38,284 nucleotides of DNA from Actinomycetota bacterium (GTDB taxonomy: Bacteria; Actinomycetota; Acidimicrobiia; Acidimicrobiales; Ilumatobacteraceae), in assembly GCA_009920715.1 (NCBI GenBank), contig RFZO01000003.1, positions 1 to 38,284 on the forward strand, read 5' to 3'. Within the stretch, counting starts at the first letter, position 1. Each line of letters opens with the position of its first letter. The position numbers and the translations under genes were made by a program. A model generated the notes under the pieces. That model was given only the letters and a program-made list of their open reading frames with translations. It had not been told where the DNA came from and made no database searches. Below, piece after piece: positions 11,731 to 20,055 of this stretch.

Positions 11731-11736
11731 ACGCTA
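11731..11736 (-). promoter_or_regulatory. -10-like TAGCGT 6 nt before trpS GTG
   Basis: Minus strand TAGCGT-ttcggc-GTG(11724). Confidence 0.5.
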
Positions 11737-11791
11737 CTCGTTCGGGGCCGTCCGTCCCCATGGATAACCGCCCCCTCGGCGGCCCCTCAAC

Positions 11792-11797
11792 TAATCT
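11792..11797 (+). promoter_or_regulatory. -10-like TAATCT 6 nt before scpA GTG
   Basis: TAATCT-tcatcc-GTG(11804). Confidence 0.55.
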
Positions 11798-11803
11798 TCA
11801 TCC

Positions 11804-12580
11804 GTGCCCATCGACGTCGCGACTCCCGTCTACGAGGGCCCGTTCGACCTCTTGCTGCACCTCATCCTGAGGGAGGAGGTGGACATCCACGAGGTCAGTC
11901 TCTCCACCATCGTCGACGCGTACCTTGTGGAGCTGTCCAGGATGACCGAGCTGGACCTCGAGATCGCCACGGAATTCCTCCTGATCGCGGCAACCCTGGT
12001 CGAGCTGAAAGCGCGCAGGCTGCTGCCGGGCAAGGAGTCCGTGGACCTCGACGACGAGTTGGCCCTGTGGGAGGAGCGCGACCTGCTCCTCGCACGCCTG
12101 CTCGAGTGCAAGACCTTCAAGGATGTGGCGAGGATGCTTGCGGGATTCGTCGACGAGGCCGACCGCGTGTACGCACGGACCGCCGGTCCGGACGAGTCGT
12201 TCGCGGACGTGATGCCCGACCTCATGGAGGGTGTCACTGTTGCCAGGCTGGAGCGGGCCTTCGTGTCCGCGATCAGCCCGAAGCCGGTGCCGTCGATCAG
12301 CCTGTTCCACGTCTCACCCATCAGGTTCACGGTGGCGGAGGCCGTCGAGGAGATGATGGACGAACTCCCGCGCATCGGCCGGACTTCGTTCCGGGCCCTC
12401 ACGAGCGACTTGATCGAGCGTCTCGAGATCGTCGTGCGGTTCCTCGCGATCCTCGAGATGTACAAGCAGGGCTGGATCGAGATCGAGCAGGCCGACAGGT
12501 TCGGGGACATCTCGGTGGTCTGGACGGGGGAGGGGCCCGAGGTCGAGGGCTCCGTGCTGGTGGACGACTATGACGGCTGA
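11804..12580 (+). CDS. scpA: Segregation and condensation protein A
   Basis: ATPVYEGPFDLLLHLILREEVDIHEVSLSTIVDAYL...LELKARRLLP. Confidence 0.94.
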   Translation: MPIDVATPVYEGPFDLLLHLILREEVDIHEVSLSTIVDAYLVELSRMTELDLEIATEFLLIAATLVELKARRLLPGKESVDLDDELALWEERDLLLARLLECKTFKDVARMLAGFVDEADRVYARTAGPDESFADVMPDLMEGVTVARLERAFVSAISPKPVPSISLFHVSPIRFTVAEAVEEMMDELPRIGRTSFRALTSDLIERLEIVVRFLAILEMYKQGWIEIEQADRFGDISVVWTGEGPEVEGSVLVDDYDG

Positions 12581-13217
12581 CGTCAGCGTCGAGGCGGTGC
12601 GTGCGGTCGAGGCCATAGTGCTCGTCGCGCAGGAACCCGTGCCGACGAACCTGCTCGCCGAGCTGGTCGAGTTGTCTGCCGCCGCGGTCGACGAGGTGTG
12701 TTCCCGGCTGGCCCGCACCTACGAGGAGGCAGGCCACGGATTCACCATCGCAAAAGTGGCAGGTGGATGGCGGTTCCAGACCCATCCCGACATGGCCCCG
12801 TACGTCGAGCGGTTCATTCTCGACGGGCAGCGCGCACGGCTCTCCGGCGCGGCACTCGAGACACTCGCGATCATCGCGTACAAACAGCCCATCTCGAGAC
12901 TCCAGATCGCCAGCATCCGCGGCGTCGACCCCGATGCGGTCATGAGAACGCTCCACGGCCGCGGCTACATCACCGCCGTCGGCAGGGACGAGGGCCCGGG
13001 GCAGGCTGTGATGTGGGGCACCACGGACCTCTTCCTCGAGAAGCTCGGTCTCGCGTCAATCTCGGACCTCCCGCCGATCGCCAGTTTCGTGCCCGACGCA
13101 AGCATCGTGGAGGCACTCGAGAAGACGCTGCGCATCGACGCGAACCTTGATGCGGGTGCCGACGACCATCCGACAGACGATGGTCCGTCCGGTGCGGGGG
13201 ACATCCCGGCGGAGTGA
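12570..13217 (+). CDS. scpB: Segregation and condensation protein B
   Basis: ETLAIIAYKQPISRLQIASIRGVDPDAVMRTLHGRGYITAVGRDEGPGQAVMWGTTDLFLEKLGL. Confidence 0.95.
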   Translation: MTADVSVEAVRAVEAIVLVAQEPVPTNLLAELVELSAAAVDEVCSRLARTYEEAGHGFTIAKVAGGWRFQTHPDMAPYVERFILDGQRARLSGAALETLAIIAYKQPISRLQIASIRGVDPDAVMRTLHGRGYITAVGRDEGPGQAVMWGTTDLFLEKLGLASISDLPPIASFVPDASIVEALEKTLRIDANLDAGADDHPTDDGPSGAGDIPAE

Positions 13218-14020
13218 CGATGATGCCGGACGTGCCGGGAGGCGCCGCGGATGACGTCCCTCTGTGGGAGCAGGAGCACGAAGAGGGCGAACGACTGCAG
13301 AAGGTCCTGGCGAGAATCGGCTACGGGTCCCGCCGAGTGTGCGAGGACATGATCTCTGCGGGTCGTGTCACCGTGAACGGCGACACGGCAGTGCTCGGAA
13401 AGCGGGTGCGACCGCTGCTCGACGAGGTGCAGGTGGACGGGGTGCCGGTGGGTGTCGAGCCGGGCCTCGTGTACTTCCTGCTGAACAAACCCACCGGCGT
13501 CGTGAGCACCGCCGCGGACACGCACGACCGCGAGACCGTCATTGACCTCGTGCCCGGTGATGTCCGGGTGTACCCGGTGGGCAGGCTCGACATGGACACC
13601 TCGGGCCTCATCATCATCACGAACGACGGTGCTCTCACCAATGCCGTCACCCACCCGAGCACTGGGGTGGAGAAGGAGTACCTCGCAGAGGTGGAGTGCC
13701 CACCGTCGGGCGTGTCTCCCGGTTCGATCAGACGACTGCGCGAGGGTGTGGAGCTGGACGACGGCATGACAGCGCCCGCCCAGGTGAGCCAGCCCGCCCC
13801 CGGCATCCTGCGCATCGTCATCCATGAGGGACGCAACAGGCAGGTGCGGCGCATGTGCGAGACGGTCGGTCACCCGGTGACCCGACTGTCTCGGGTCCGC
13901 ATCGGCACGATCACGGACCCGAACCTGCGCCCCGGCGAGTGGAGGGAACTCACGCTCGACGAGGTGCGGAAACTAACCGCGAGTGCGGGCGGCGGACGCG
14001 GAAGTAGGTTGAGAAGGTGA
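13214..14020 (+). CDS. rluB: 23S rRNA pseudouridine synthase, RluB/RsuA family
   Basis: RLQKVLARIGYGSRRVCEDMI (S4), VYPVGRLDMDTSGLIIITNDG catalytic motif, GRNRQVRRM. Confidence 0.92.
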   Translation: MTMMPDVPGGAADDVPLWEQEHEEGERLQKVLARIGYGSRRVCEDMISAGRVTVNGDTAVLGKRVRPLLDEVQVDGVPVGVEPGLVYFLLNKPTGVVSTAADTHDRETVIDLVPGDVRVYPVGRLDMDTSGLIIITNDGALTNAVTHPSTGVEKEYLAEVECPPSGVSPGSIRRLREGVELDDGMTAPAQVSQPAPGILRIVIHEGRNRQVRRMCETVGHPVTRLSRVRIGTITDPNLRPGEWRELTLDEVRKLTASAGGGRGSRLRR

Positions 14021-15078
14021 GTTCCACCCGCAGCGCGAACGTCGTCGGTCTCGGCTTGATCGGCGGGTCGGTCGCTCTCGCCCTCCGGCGTGCGGGATTC
14101 ACCGTGCACGGCGAGGACTCCGTGGAGGGGCGCGCCCAGGAGGCCGTCGAGCGCGGGATCATCGACTTCCCCGGCATCGATCCCGGTGCCGAGATCTCCT
14201 TCGTCGCAACCCCCGTGAACACCGTCGGCGAGACCGTTGCCCGCGTCCTCGCGGGAACCAGCGGAGTCGTCACCGACGTGGGTTCGGTGAAAGGGTCGGT
14301 GGCGGCGGCCGGCCTCGACCCGCGGTACGTGCCGGGGCACCCGATGGCCGGTTCGGAGCTTCACGGCCTTGACGGTGCCGATGCATCGATGTTCGAGGGT
14401 GCAGTGTGGGTTCTCACCCCCTCGGCCTCGTCCGACGAGGCATTCGCCCTTGTTGCGGGGACCGTCACCCGATTCGGCGCCGAGGTCGTCGCTCTCGATC
14501 CCGACCAGCACGACGACCTGGTCGCCATCGTGAGCCACGTCCCCCACCTCACGGCGGCGACACTCATGGGTCTCGCCGACGAGCGCTCGGAGGAACATCT
14601 CGCGTTGCTCCGCCTCGCGGCCGGCGGCTTCCGTGACATGACGCGCATCGCGTCGGGATCGCCGCTCATCTGGCTCGACATCTGCGAGCAGAACAAGGAT
14701 GCGATCACGAGGGGGCTGGACAACCTCATCAGCGGACTCGCCGACATGAGGCGTGTCGTTGCGGAGTCCGACCGTGACGGCCTCTACTCACGGCTGGAGC
14801 GGGCTCGTGTCGCACGGATGAACCTCCCCGTGCGGGCCGGTGCCGTGGAGAACCTGGTCGAGGTGAGGCTCCCCATCCCGGACAGGCCCGGAGCGGCCGC
14901 CGAGGTGTTCGCGCTCGCCGGCGAACTCGGTGTGAACGTCCACGACTTCGAGGTCGTCCACTCGGTGGAAGGGGACCGGGGCATCATGGTGCTCGTCGTT
15001 CGTTCCGAGCACGTGGACGTGTTCCGCGGCGGGCTGATGGCGCGAGGGTTCCGGCCCGGGGTCGCAAAGCTGGCGTGA
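14017..15078 (+). CDS. tyrA: Prephenate dehydrogenase with C-terminal ACT-like domain
   Basis: NVVGLGLIGGSVALALRRAGF Rossmann motif; GHPMAGSELHG; LPIPDRPGAAAEVFALAGELGVNVHDFEVVHS (ACT). Confidence 0.9.
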   Translation: MSSTRSANVVGLGLIGGSVALALRRAGFTVHGEDSVEGRAQEAVERGIIDFPGIDPGAEISFVATPVNTVGETVARVLAGTSGVVTDVGSVKGSVAAAGLDPRYVPGHPMAGSELHGLDGADASMFEGAVWVLTPSASSDEAFALVAGTVTRFGAEVVALDPDQHDDLVAIVSHVPHLTAATLMGLADERSEEHLALLRLAAGGFRDMTRIASGSPLIWLDICEQNKDAITRGLDNLISGLADMRRVVAESDRDGLYSRLERARVARMNLPVRAGAVENLVEVRLPIPDRPGAAAEVFALAGELGVNVHDFEVVHSVEGDRGIMVLVVRSEHVDVFRGGLMARGFRPGVAKLA

Positions 15079-16364
15079 GCACGGTTCGTCTGTCCCCGCC
15101 GGACGGCGCGATCGACGCGTCCGTCCCCGTGCCGGGGTCGAAGAGCGTCGCGAACCGGGCACTCGTGTGTGCCGCGCTCGCCCCGTTCGGGTCCTCCAGC
15201 CGCGTGACGAACGTGCCCGCGGGTGACGACTGCGTTGCCATGCTGCGGGCACTCGAGTCGGTCGGCGCACGGGATGCTTCCGCCGTCCGCGGCGGTCTGC
15301 TGCCCGGTGACGCCCGCGTGTTCGACGCAGGAATCGCAGGGACCACGTCGAGGTTCCTCACGGCCGTGTGCGCACTCTCCGCCGGTGGTGCCGTCATCGA
15401 CGGTGGAGCACCCCTGCGTCAACGGCCGATGGCGGACCTGCACGATGCCCTTCGTCGTCTGGGGGCCGATGTGGCGCCCGTTGACGGTGCCACGCCCGGC
15501 CACCTGCCCGTGCGGGTCGCGGCAGGAACGGTGAGGGGCGGGGCCGTGAGGGTGCGGGGCGATGTGTCGAGCCAGTTCGTGTCCGCACTGATGCTCGTCG
15601 CACCGCGTCTCGTCGGCGGTCTGCGCATCGACGTGGACGGCGAGATGGTGTCGCGGCCGTACGTGGAGATGACCGCCCGCGTGATGTCGACGTTCGGTGC
15701 CGTCGTGCGGATCACGGGACAATCAATCGAGGTCGACGAGGTGCCCTACGCGGGAACCGACTACGAAGTGGAGCCTGATTTCTCGTCCGCGGCGTTCCCC
15801 GTGATGGCGCTCGCCTTCCGGCCGGGGAGGATTCACCTGCCCGGGCTCGGCCGCGCGACTCTCCAGGGCGACAGCGTCGTGCTCGACATCGCGCGGCAGA
15901 TGGGCCTGTCCGTCGAGCGAAATGGGCACGACATCACCGTTCGGCGCGGTGCCGGCGACGTCCTGTCGCCGGTGTCCGTTGACCTGGCCGACGCGAGTGA
16001 CCTGGTGCCGGCCGTCGCGGTCGCGTGCACCCACATCCCCGGCACGAGCGTGATCACCGGGGTGGGTTTCATCAGGGCTAAGGAGAGCGACCGACTGGGT
16101 GACCTGGCTCACGAACTGAACAGCGGCGGGTGCGCGGTGACAGTGGACGGAGACGGTCTGACCGTCGTCGGGACACCGGAGGCAGGGGCGTTCCGGCGAC
16201 CGTTCGCCACGCACCATGACCATCGGCTCGCGATGGCGTTCGCGCTGCTCTCGCTGGGGCGGGGTCCGTGCTCCGTGGCTGATGCGGATGTGGTGAGCAA
16301 GAGCTGGCCGTCCTACTTCCGCGACATGGCAGGGGTGCTCGGGGTGCCGGCGGGCCTCAACTAG
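15075..16364 (+). CDS. aroA: 3-phosphoshikimate 1-carboxyvinyltransferase (EPSP synthase)
   Basis: VPGSKSVANRALVCAAL, DAGIAGTTSRFLTAV, RAKESDRLGDLAHEL, DHRLAMAFAL. Confidence 0.96.
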   Translation: MSTVRLSPPDGAIDASVPVPGSKSVANRALVCAALAPFGSSSRVTNVPAGDDCVAMLRALESVGARDASAVRGGLLPGDARVFDAGIAGTTSRFLTAVCALSAGGAVIDGGAPLRQRPMADLHDALRRLGADVAPVDGATPGHLPVRVAAGTVRGGAVRVRGDVSSQFVSALMLVAPRLVGGLRIDVDGEMVSRPYVEMTARVMSTFGAVVRITGQSIEVDEVPYAGTDYEVEPDFSSAAFPVMALAFRPGRIHLPGLGRATLQGDSVVLDIARQMGLSVERNGHDITVRRGAGDVLSPVSVDLADASDLVPAVAVACTHIPGTSVITGVGFIRAKESDRLGDLAHELNSGGCAVTVDGDGLTVVGTPEAGAFRRPFATHHDHRLAMAFALLSLGRGPCSVADADVVSKSWPSYFRDMAGVLGVPAGLN

Positions 16365-16376
16365 CGTGGAGTCATC

Positions 16377-17018
16377 ATGAATGTCGAGGTCGCCGCATTC
16401 GATGTGGACGGAACCCTGACCGTCCGTGACTGCGTGTTCCCGTTCCTCCTGAAGGTGGGCGGCCCGGCGCGGATGGCGCGGGCGTTGTTCGGCCGCCCGG
16501 TGAGGCTCGTGAGGATGCTGGCAGGCCGTGACCGTGATGCAGCAAAGGCCCACTTCGTGCGGACGTGTCTCGCCGGTCTCGACGCCGAAACCGTTGCCGA
16601 GGCGGGTCGTTCGTTCGCGCGCACGGTCGCCTCGGGCTGGATGCGGGCGGATGTCGCCGCGGTCCTGCGGCTCCACCAGGATGCGGGCCGTGTGGTGGTG
16701 CTCGTCTCCGCATCCCTTGCCCCCTACCTCGAGCCACTCGGCGACATTCTCGAGGTCGACGCGGTGCTCTGCACGCGACTCGAGGAGCGAGACGGGGTGT
16801 TGACGGGCGAGATCGACGGCGCGAACTGCCGCGGCGCAGCCAAGGTCGCCCGGCTCGAGGAGTGGGCGCGCGGTGCCGGCATCGTCCACGCCGGGTGGCT
16901 CTCGCACGCATACGGCGACTCGTCGGGTGACCGCGAGATGCTCGCGCTCGCGGCGGACGGAGTCGACGTGTCGCGCGACGAAGCTGTCGCCGCGTTGCTC
17001 TCGGGACTTGCGGCATGA
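16377..17018 (+). CDS. HAD-IB family phosphatase (SerB-like), candidate DPPR phosphatase
   Basis: VAAFDVDGTLTVRDCVFPFL, VVLVSASLAPYLEPL, AYGDSSGDREML; ATGA overlap with the following UbiA gene. Confidence 0.88.
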   Translation: MNVEVAAFDVDGTLTVRDCVFPFLLKVGGPARMARALFGRPVRLVRMLAGRDRDAAKAHFVRTCLAGLDAETVAEAGRSFARTVASGWMRADVAAVLRLHQDAGRVVVLVSASLAPYLEPLGDILEVDAVLCTRLEERDGVLTGEIDGANCRGAAKVARLEEWARGAGIVHAGWLSHAYGDSSGDREMLALAADGVDVSRDEAVAALLSGLAA

Positions 17019-17881
17019 TCGGCGCTGTCGTCCGTGAGGCACGGCCGAAGCAGTGGCTGAAGAACGTGCTGGTGTTCGCCGCGCCCGCGGCCCTCGGCGA
17101 CCTCTCGACGGATCTCGTCGCCCGGTCGCTGATCGTGTTCGTCGCGTTCTGCATGACGGCAAGCGGCACCTACTACTGGAACGACATCAAGGATGTCGAG
17201 GCCGACCGCGCCCACCCCGCCAAGCGGAACCGGCCCATCGCCAGCGGCGCGGTCCCGCTCGGCGTTGCCAGGGTGATCGGGACTCTCCTTCTCCTCGGCG
17301 GTCCCTTGCTGGCCTTCGCGGTCCGGCCCGAGGCCGGGGGAGTGGTCGGTCTGTACGCCGTCCTCACCGTCGGGTACAGCGTGTCGTGGAAGCACATTGC
17401 GCTCCTCGACCTGGCACTGGTTGCCAGCGGGTTCGTGCTGCGCGCCATGGCGGGAGCCGCGGGAACGGACACCCACATGTCGTCGTGGTTCGTCATGTGC
17501 ACGTCGTTCGGGTCGTTCTTCATCGTGGCGGGGAAGCGGTTCGCCGAGTTGCTCGAGATGGGCGACAACGCCACCGTCACGCGCCGCTCTCTCTCGGCGT
17601 ACAGCGTTCCGTACCTGCGCCAGCTCCTGTCCGTCTCGTGCACCGCGACGGTCGTGTCGTACTGCCTGTGGGCCTTCGAGAACGGCGAGTCAGCGTCGGG
17701 GGCTCTTCCGTGGCACGGACTGTCCATCGTGCCGATGGTTCTCGCGCTGTTGAGGTACATGATGGTCCTCGAACAGGGCGGCGGCGGCGCTCCGGAGGAG
17801 GTCTTCACGAAGGATCGTTCCCTCCAGCTCTACGGACTCGCCTGGGTCGCGGTGTACGCCCTCGGTGTCTACGGCGCATAG
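17015..17881 (+). CDS. Decaprenyl-phosphate phosphoribosyltransferase (UbiA superfamily, DPPR synthase-like)
   Basis: VREARPKQWLKNVLVFAAP; TYYWNDIKDVEADRAHPAKRNRPIASGAV (NDxxDxxxDxxHPxKxxRP); adjacent to DprE1/DprE2. Confidence 0.92.
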   Translation: MIGAVVREARPKQWLKNVLVFAAPAALGDLSTDLVARSLIVFVAFCMTASGTYYWNDIKDVEADRAHPAKRNRPIASGAVPLGVARVIGTLLLLGGPLLAFAVRPEAGGVVGLYAVLTVGYSVSWKHIALLDLALVASGFVLRAMAGAAGTDTHMSSWFVMCTSFGSFFIVAGKRFAELLEMGDNATVTRRSLSAYSVPYLRQLLSVSCTATVVSYCLWAFENGESASGALPWHGLSIVPMVLALLRYMMVLEQGGGGAPEEVFTKDRSLQLYGLAWVAVYALGVYGA

Positions 17882-17912
17882 GGGGCTCCCGTACGGACAC
17901 CGGGCCGGTTCG

Positions 17913-17918
17913 TAGAAT
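17913..17918 (+). promoter_or_regulatory. -10-like TAGAAT 6 nt before dprE1 GTG
   Basis: TAGAAT-ggcacg-GTG(17925). Confidence 0.55.
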
Positions 17919-17924
17919 GGCACG

Positions 17925-19292
17925 GTGACGAAACAGCGACTGTCGGGATGGGGCCGCACTGCGTGGACCGTTTCCGACACTGTCGTTCCCGCTGATGTCG
18001 AGGCCATCCGCACGGTGGTGGCCGCTTCGCCTCACCGTGGGGTCATCGCACGCGGGCTCGGACGCTCCTACGGCGCCGCGGCCCAGAACGCGGGTGGCTC
18101 CGTCCTGTTGATGCCGGGCACCGCTGTGGGTGCGCCGTACTCGCTCGACGACAACACGGGCATCGTCACCGCACCCGCGGGGATGAGCCTCGACGACATC
18201 CTGCGCGACAGCGTCCCGAGGGGTTGGTTCGTGCCGGTCACCCCGGGCACGCGCTTCGTCACGGTGGGCGGGGCGATCGCATCCGACATCCACGGCAAGA
18301 ACCATCACTTCGACGGCAGCTTCGGCCAGCACGTCCGCTCCATGCGCGTGCTGCTGTCGTCGGGGGAGATCGTGCGCCTGTCCCCGGAGGAGAACGCGGC
18401 CTGGTTCTGGGCGACGGTGGGCGGCATGGGCCTGACCGGGGTGGTCCTCGACGCGGAGATCCGCACGCTCAAGATCGGCTCGAGCAGGGTGAGGGTGGAG
18501 ACCGAGCGTCTCACCGATTTCGATGCGGTGGTGGCGGCCATGTCGTCGGACGGTGCAGACGACACCTACCGGTACTCGGTCGCATGGGTGGACCTCGTGG
18601 CAACAGGGCGCTCCATGGGACGGGGCGTCCTCACCAGGGGCGACCATGCGACCGCCGCCGAGGCGGGCGGTGGAGACGACGTGCTCGCCTACGACCCGAA
18701 GGTGCGGCTCGCGGCACCACCGTGGGTGCCGAACCAACTCCTCAACAAGTTGTCGATCAAGGCGTTCAACGAGGTGTGGTACCGGAAGGCACCCTCGCGG
18801 CGTCACGTCGGAATCGAGTCGATCCCGACGTTCTTTCACCCGCTCGACGGGGTGCGCCAGTGGAACACCCTCTACGGGAGCCAGGGCTTCATCCAGTACC
18901 AGTTCATCGTTCCCCTCGGCCAGGTCGAGGTCCTGCGCCGGGTCATCGAGGCGTTCTCCGGGCAGGGTGTCGCGTCGTTCCTCGCCGTGCTGAAGAGGAT
19001 GGGTCCGCAGAATGCCGCGCCGATGAGCTTCCCCACCGAGGGCTGGACGCTGACCCTGGACATGGCGGCGGGCCTGCGCGGCCTGCCCGAGCTTCTCGCC
19101 CGGGTGGACACCATGGTGCTCGATGCGGGTGGCCGTCACTACCTGGCCAAGGATTCGCACGTCGCCCCGTCGGCGGTGCGCCGCGGATACCCGCGGTTCG
19201 CCGAATGGCAGGAGGTGCGGGCCGAGATGGACCCGACCGGCAGATGGAACAGTGATCTCGCGCGCAGGCTCGGGTTGATGGAGAAAGGTTGA
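17925..19292 (+). CDS. dprE1: Decaprenylphosphoryl-beta-D-ribose oxidase DprE1-like FAD oxidoreductase
   Basis: RGLGRSYGAAAQNAGG, GTRFVTVGGAIASDIHGKNHHFDGSFGQHV, FLAVLKRMGPQNAAPMSFPTEGWTLTLDM, HYLAKDSH. Confidence 0.93.
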   Translation: MTKQRLSGWGRTAWTVSDTVVPADVEAIRTVVAASPHRGVIARGLGRSYGAAAQNAGGSVLLMPGTAVGAPYSLDDNTGIVTAPAGMSLDDILRDSVPRGWFVPVTPGTRFVTVGGAIASDIHGKNHHFDGSFGQHVRSMRVLLSSGEIVRLSPEENAAWFWATVGGMGLTGVVLDAEIRTLKIGSSRVRVETERLTDFDAVVAAMSSDGADDTYRYSVAWVDLVATGRSMGRGVLTRGDHATAAEAGGGDDVLAYDPKVRLAAPPWVPNQLLNKLSIKAFNEVWYRKAPSRRHVGIESIPTFFHPLDGVRQWNTLYGSQGFIQYQFIVPLGQVEVLRRVIEAFSGQGVASFLAVLKRMGPQNAAPMSFPTEGWTLTLDMAAGLRGLPELLARVDTMVLDAGGRHYLAKDSHVAPSAVRRGYPRFAEWQEVRAEMDPTGRWNSDLARRLGLMEKG

Positions 19293-19296
19293 CGGC

Positions 19297-20055
19297 ATGA
19301 AGAACGGAGTGGGGGTCCCCCAGAACATCGTCCTGTTCGGCGGCACGAGCGAGATCGGCCAGCAGGTCGCGGCACGCCTGCTCCAGCCGGGGGTGGCGCG
19401 GCTGACACTCGTGGCACGTGACGTCGACGCGGCTGCCGCATTCGGCGAGTCCCTCGACACCGAGGCCGAGGTGGAGATCGTGCGCTTCGACGGGGCCGAC
19501 CACGCGGCGATGGAATCGGTGGTGGACGAGGTGTCCGCGGGTGGTCGCGACATCGACGTCGCGATCATCGCCCACGGGGTTCTCGCCGAGGGAACCGACT
19601 ACTACGCAGCCCCCGCCAGGGTCGCCGAGGTGCTCTCGGTGAACACGGTGGCATCGGCCGCACTTCTCTACGCGGTCGCGGCACGGATGCGCAGCCAGGG
19701 GTACGGGCGGATCATCCTCCTGTCATCCGTTGCGGGGGTCAGGGTGCGCAAGGGCAACCCGGTCTACGGTGCCTCGAAGGCCGCAATCGACTCTCTCGCC
19801 GTGGCGGTCGACCACGAGTTGGCCGGGACGGGTGCCTCGATCCTCGTCGTGAGGCCCGGGTTCGTGGAGTCGAAGATGACGGCCGGGATGAAGAAGGCAC
19901 CGTTTGCCACCACGCCGGCCGCAGTTGCGGACATCGTGGCGAAGGCGGCCAACTCGACAGCCACGGTCGTGTACGCACCGTCCGTGCTCAGGTTCGTGTT
20001 CGGAGTCTTCCGTCTCCTGCCGCAGGCCGTGTGGCGGCGACTGCCGCTGAACTGA
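19297..20055 (+). CDS. dprE2: Decaprenylphosphoryl-2-keto-ribose reductase DprE2-like SDR
   Basis: NIVLFGGTSEIGQQVAARLL; IILLSSVAGVRVRKGNPVYGASKAAID (S-YxxxK). Confidence 0.92.
   Translation: MKNGVGVPQNIVLFGGTSEIGQQVAARLLQPGVARLTLVARDVDAAAAFGESLDTEAEVEIVRFDGADHAAMESVVDEVSAGGRDIDVAIIAHGVLAEGTDYYAAPARVAEVLSVNTVASAALLYAVAARMRSQGYGRIILLSSVAGVRVRKGNPVYGASKAAIDSLAVAVDHELAGTGASILVVRPGFVESKMTAGMKKAPFATTPAAVADIVAKAANSTATVVYAPSVLRFVFGVFRLLPQAVWRRLPLN

Noticed and set aside
10765-12573. 602-aa plus-strand ORF across trpS and scpA
   Set aside because: Spans two well-supported genes out of frame; R/H/D/G-rich composition typical of GC-rich shadow ORFs.
15723-17162. 479-aa minus-strand ORF over aroA/HAD
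   Set aside because: No domain-like sequence; shadow of strongly supported plus-strand genes.
17805-19568. 587-aa minus-strand ORF opposite dprE1/dprE2
   Set aside because: Antisense shadow of high-GC coding sequence; His/Arg/Gly-rich low-complexity product with no recognisable domain, while the plus strand encodes clear DprE1/DprE2.
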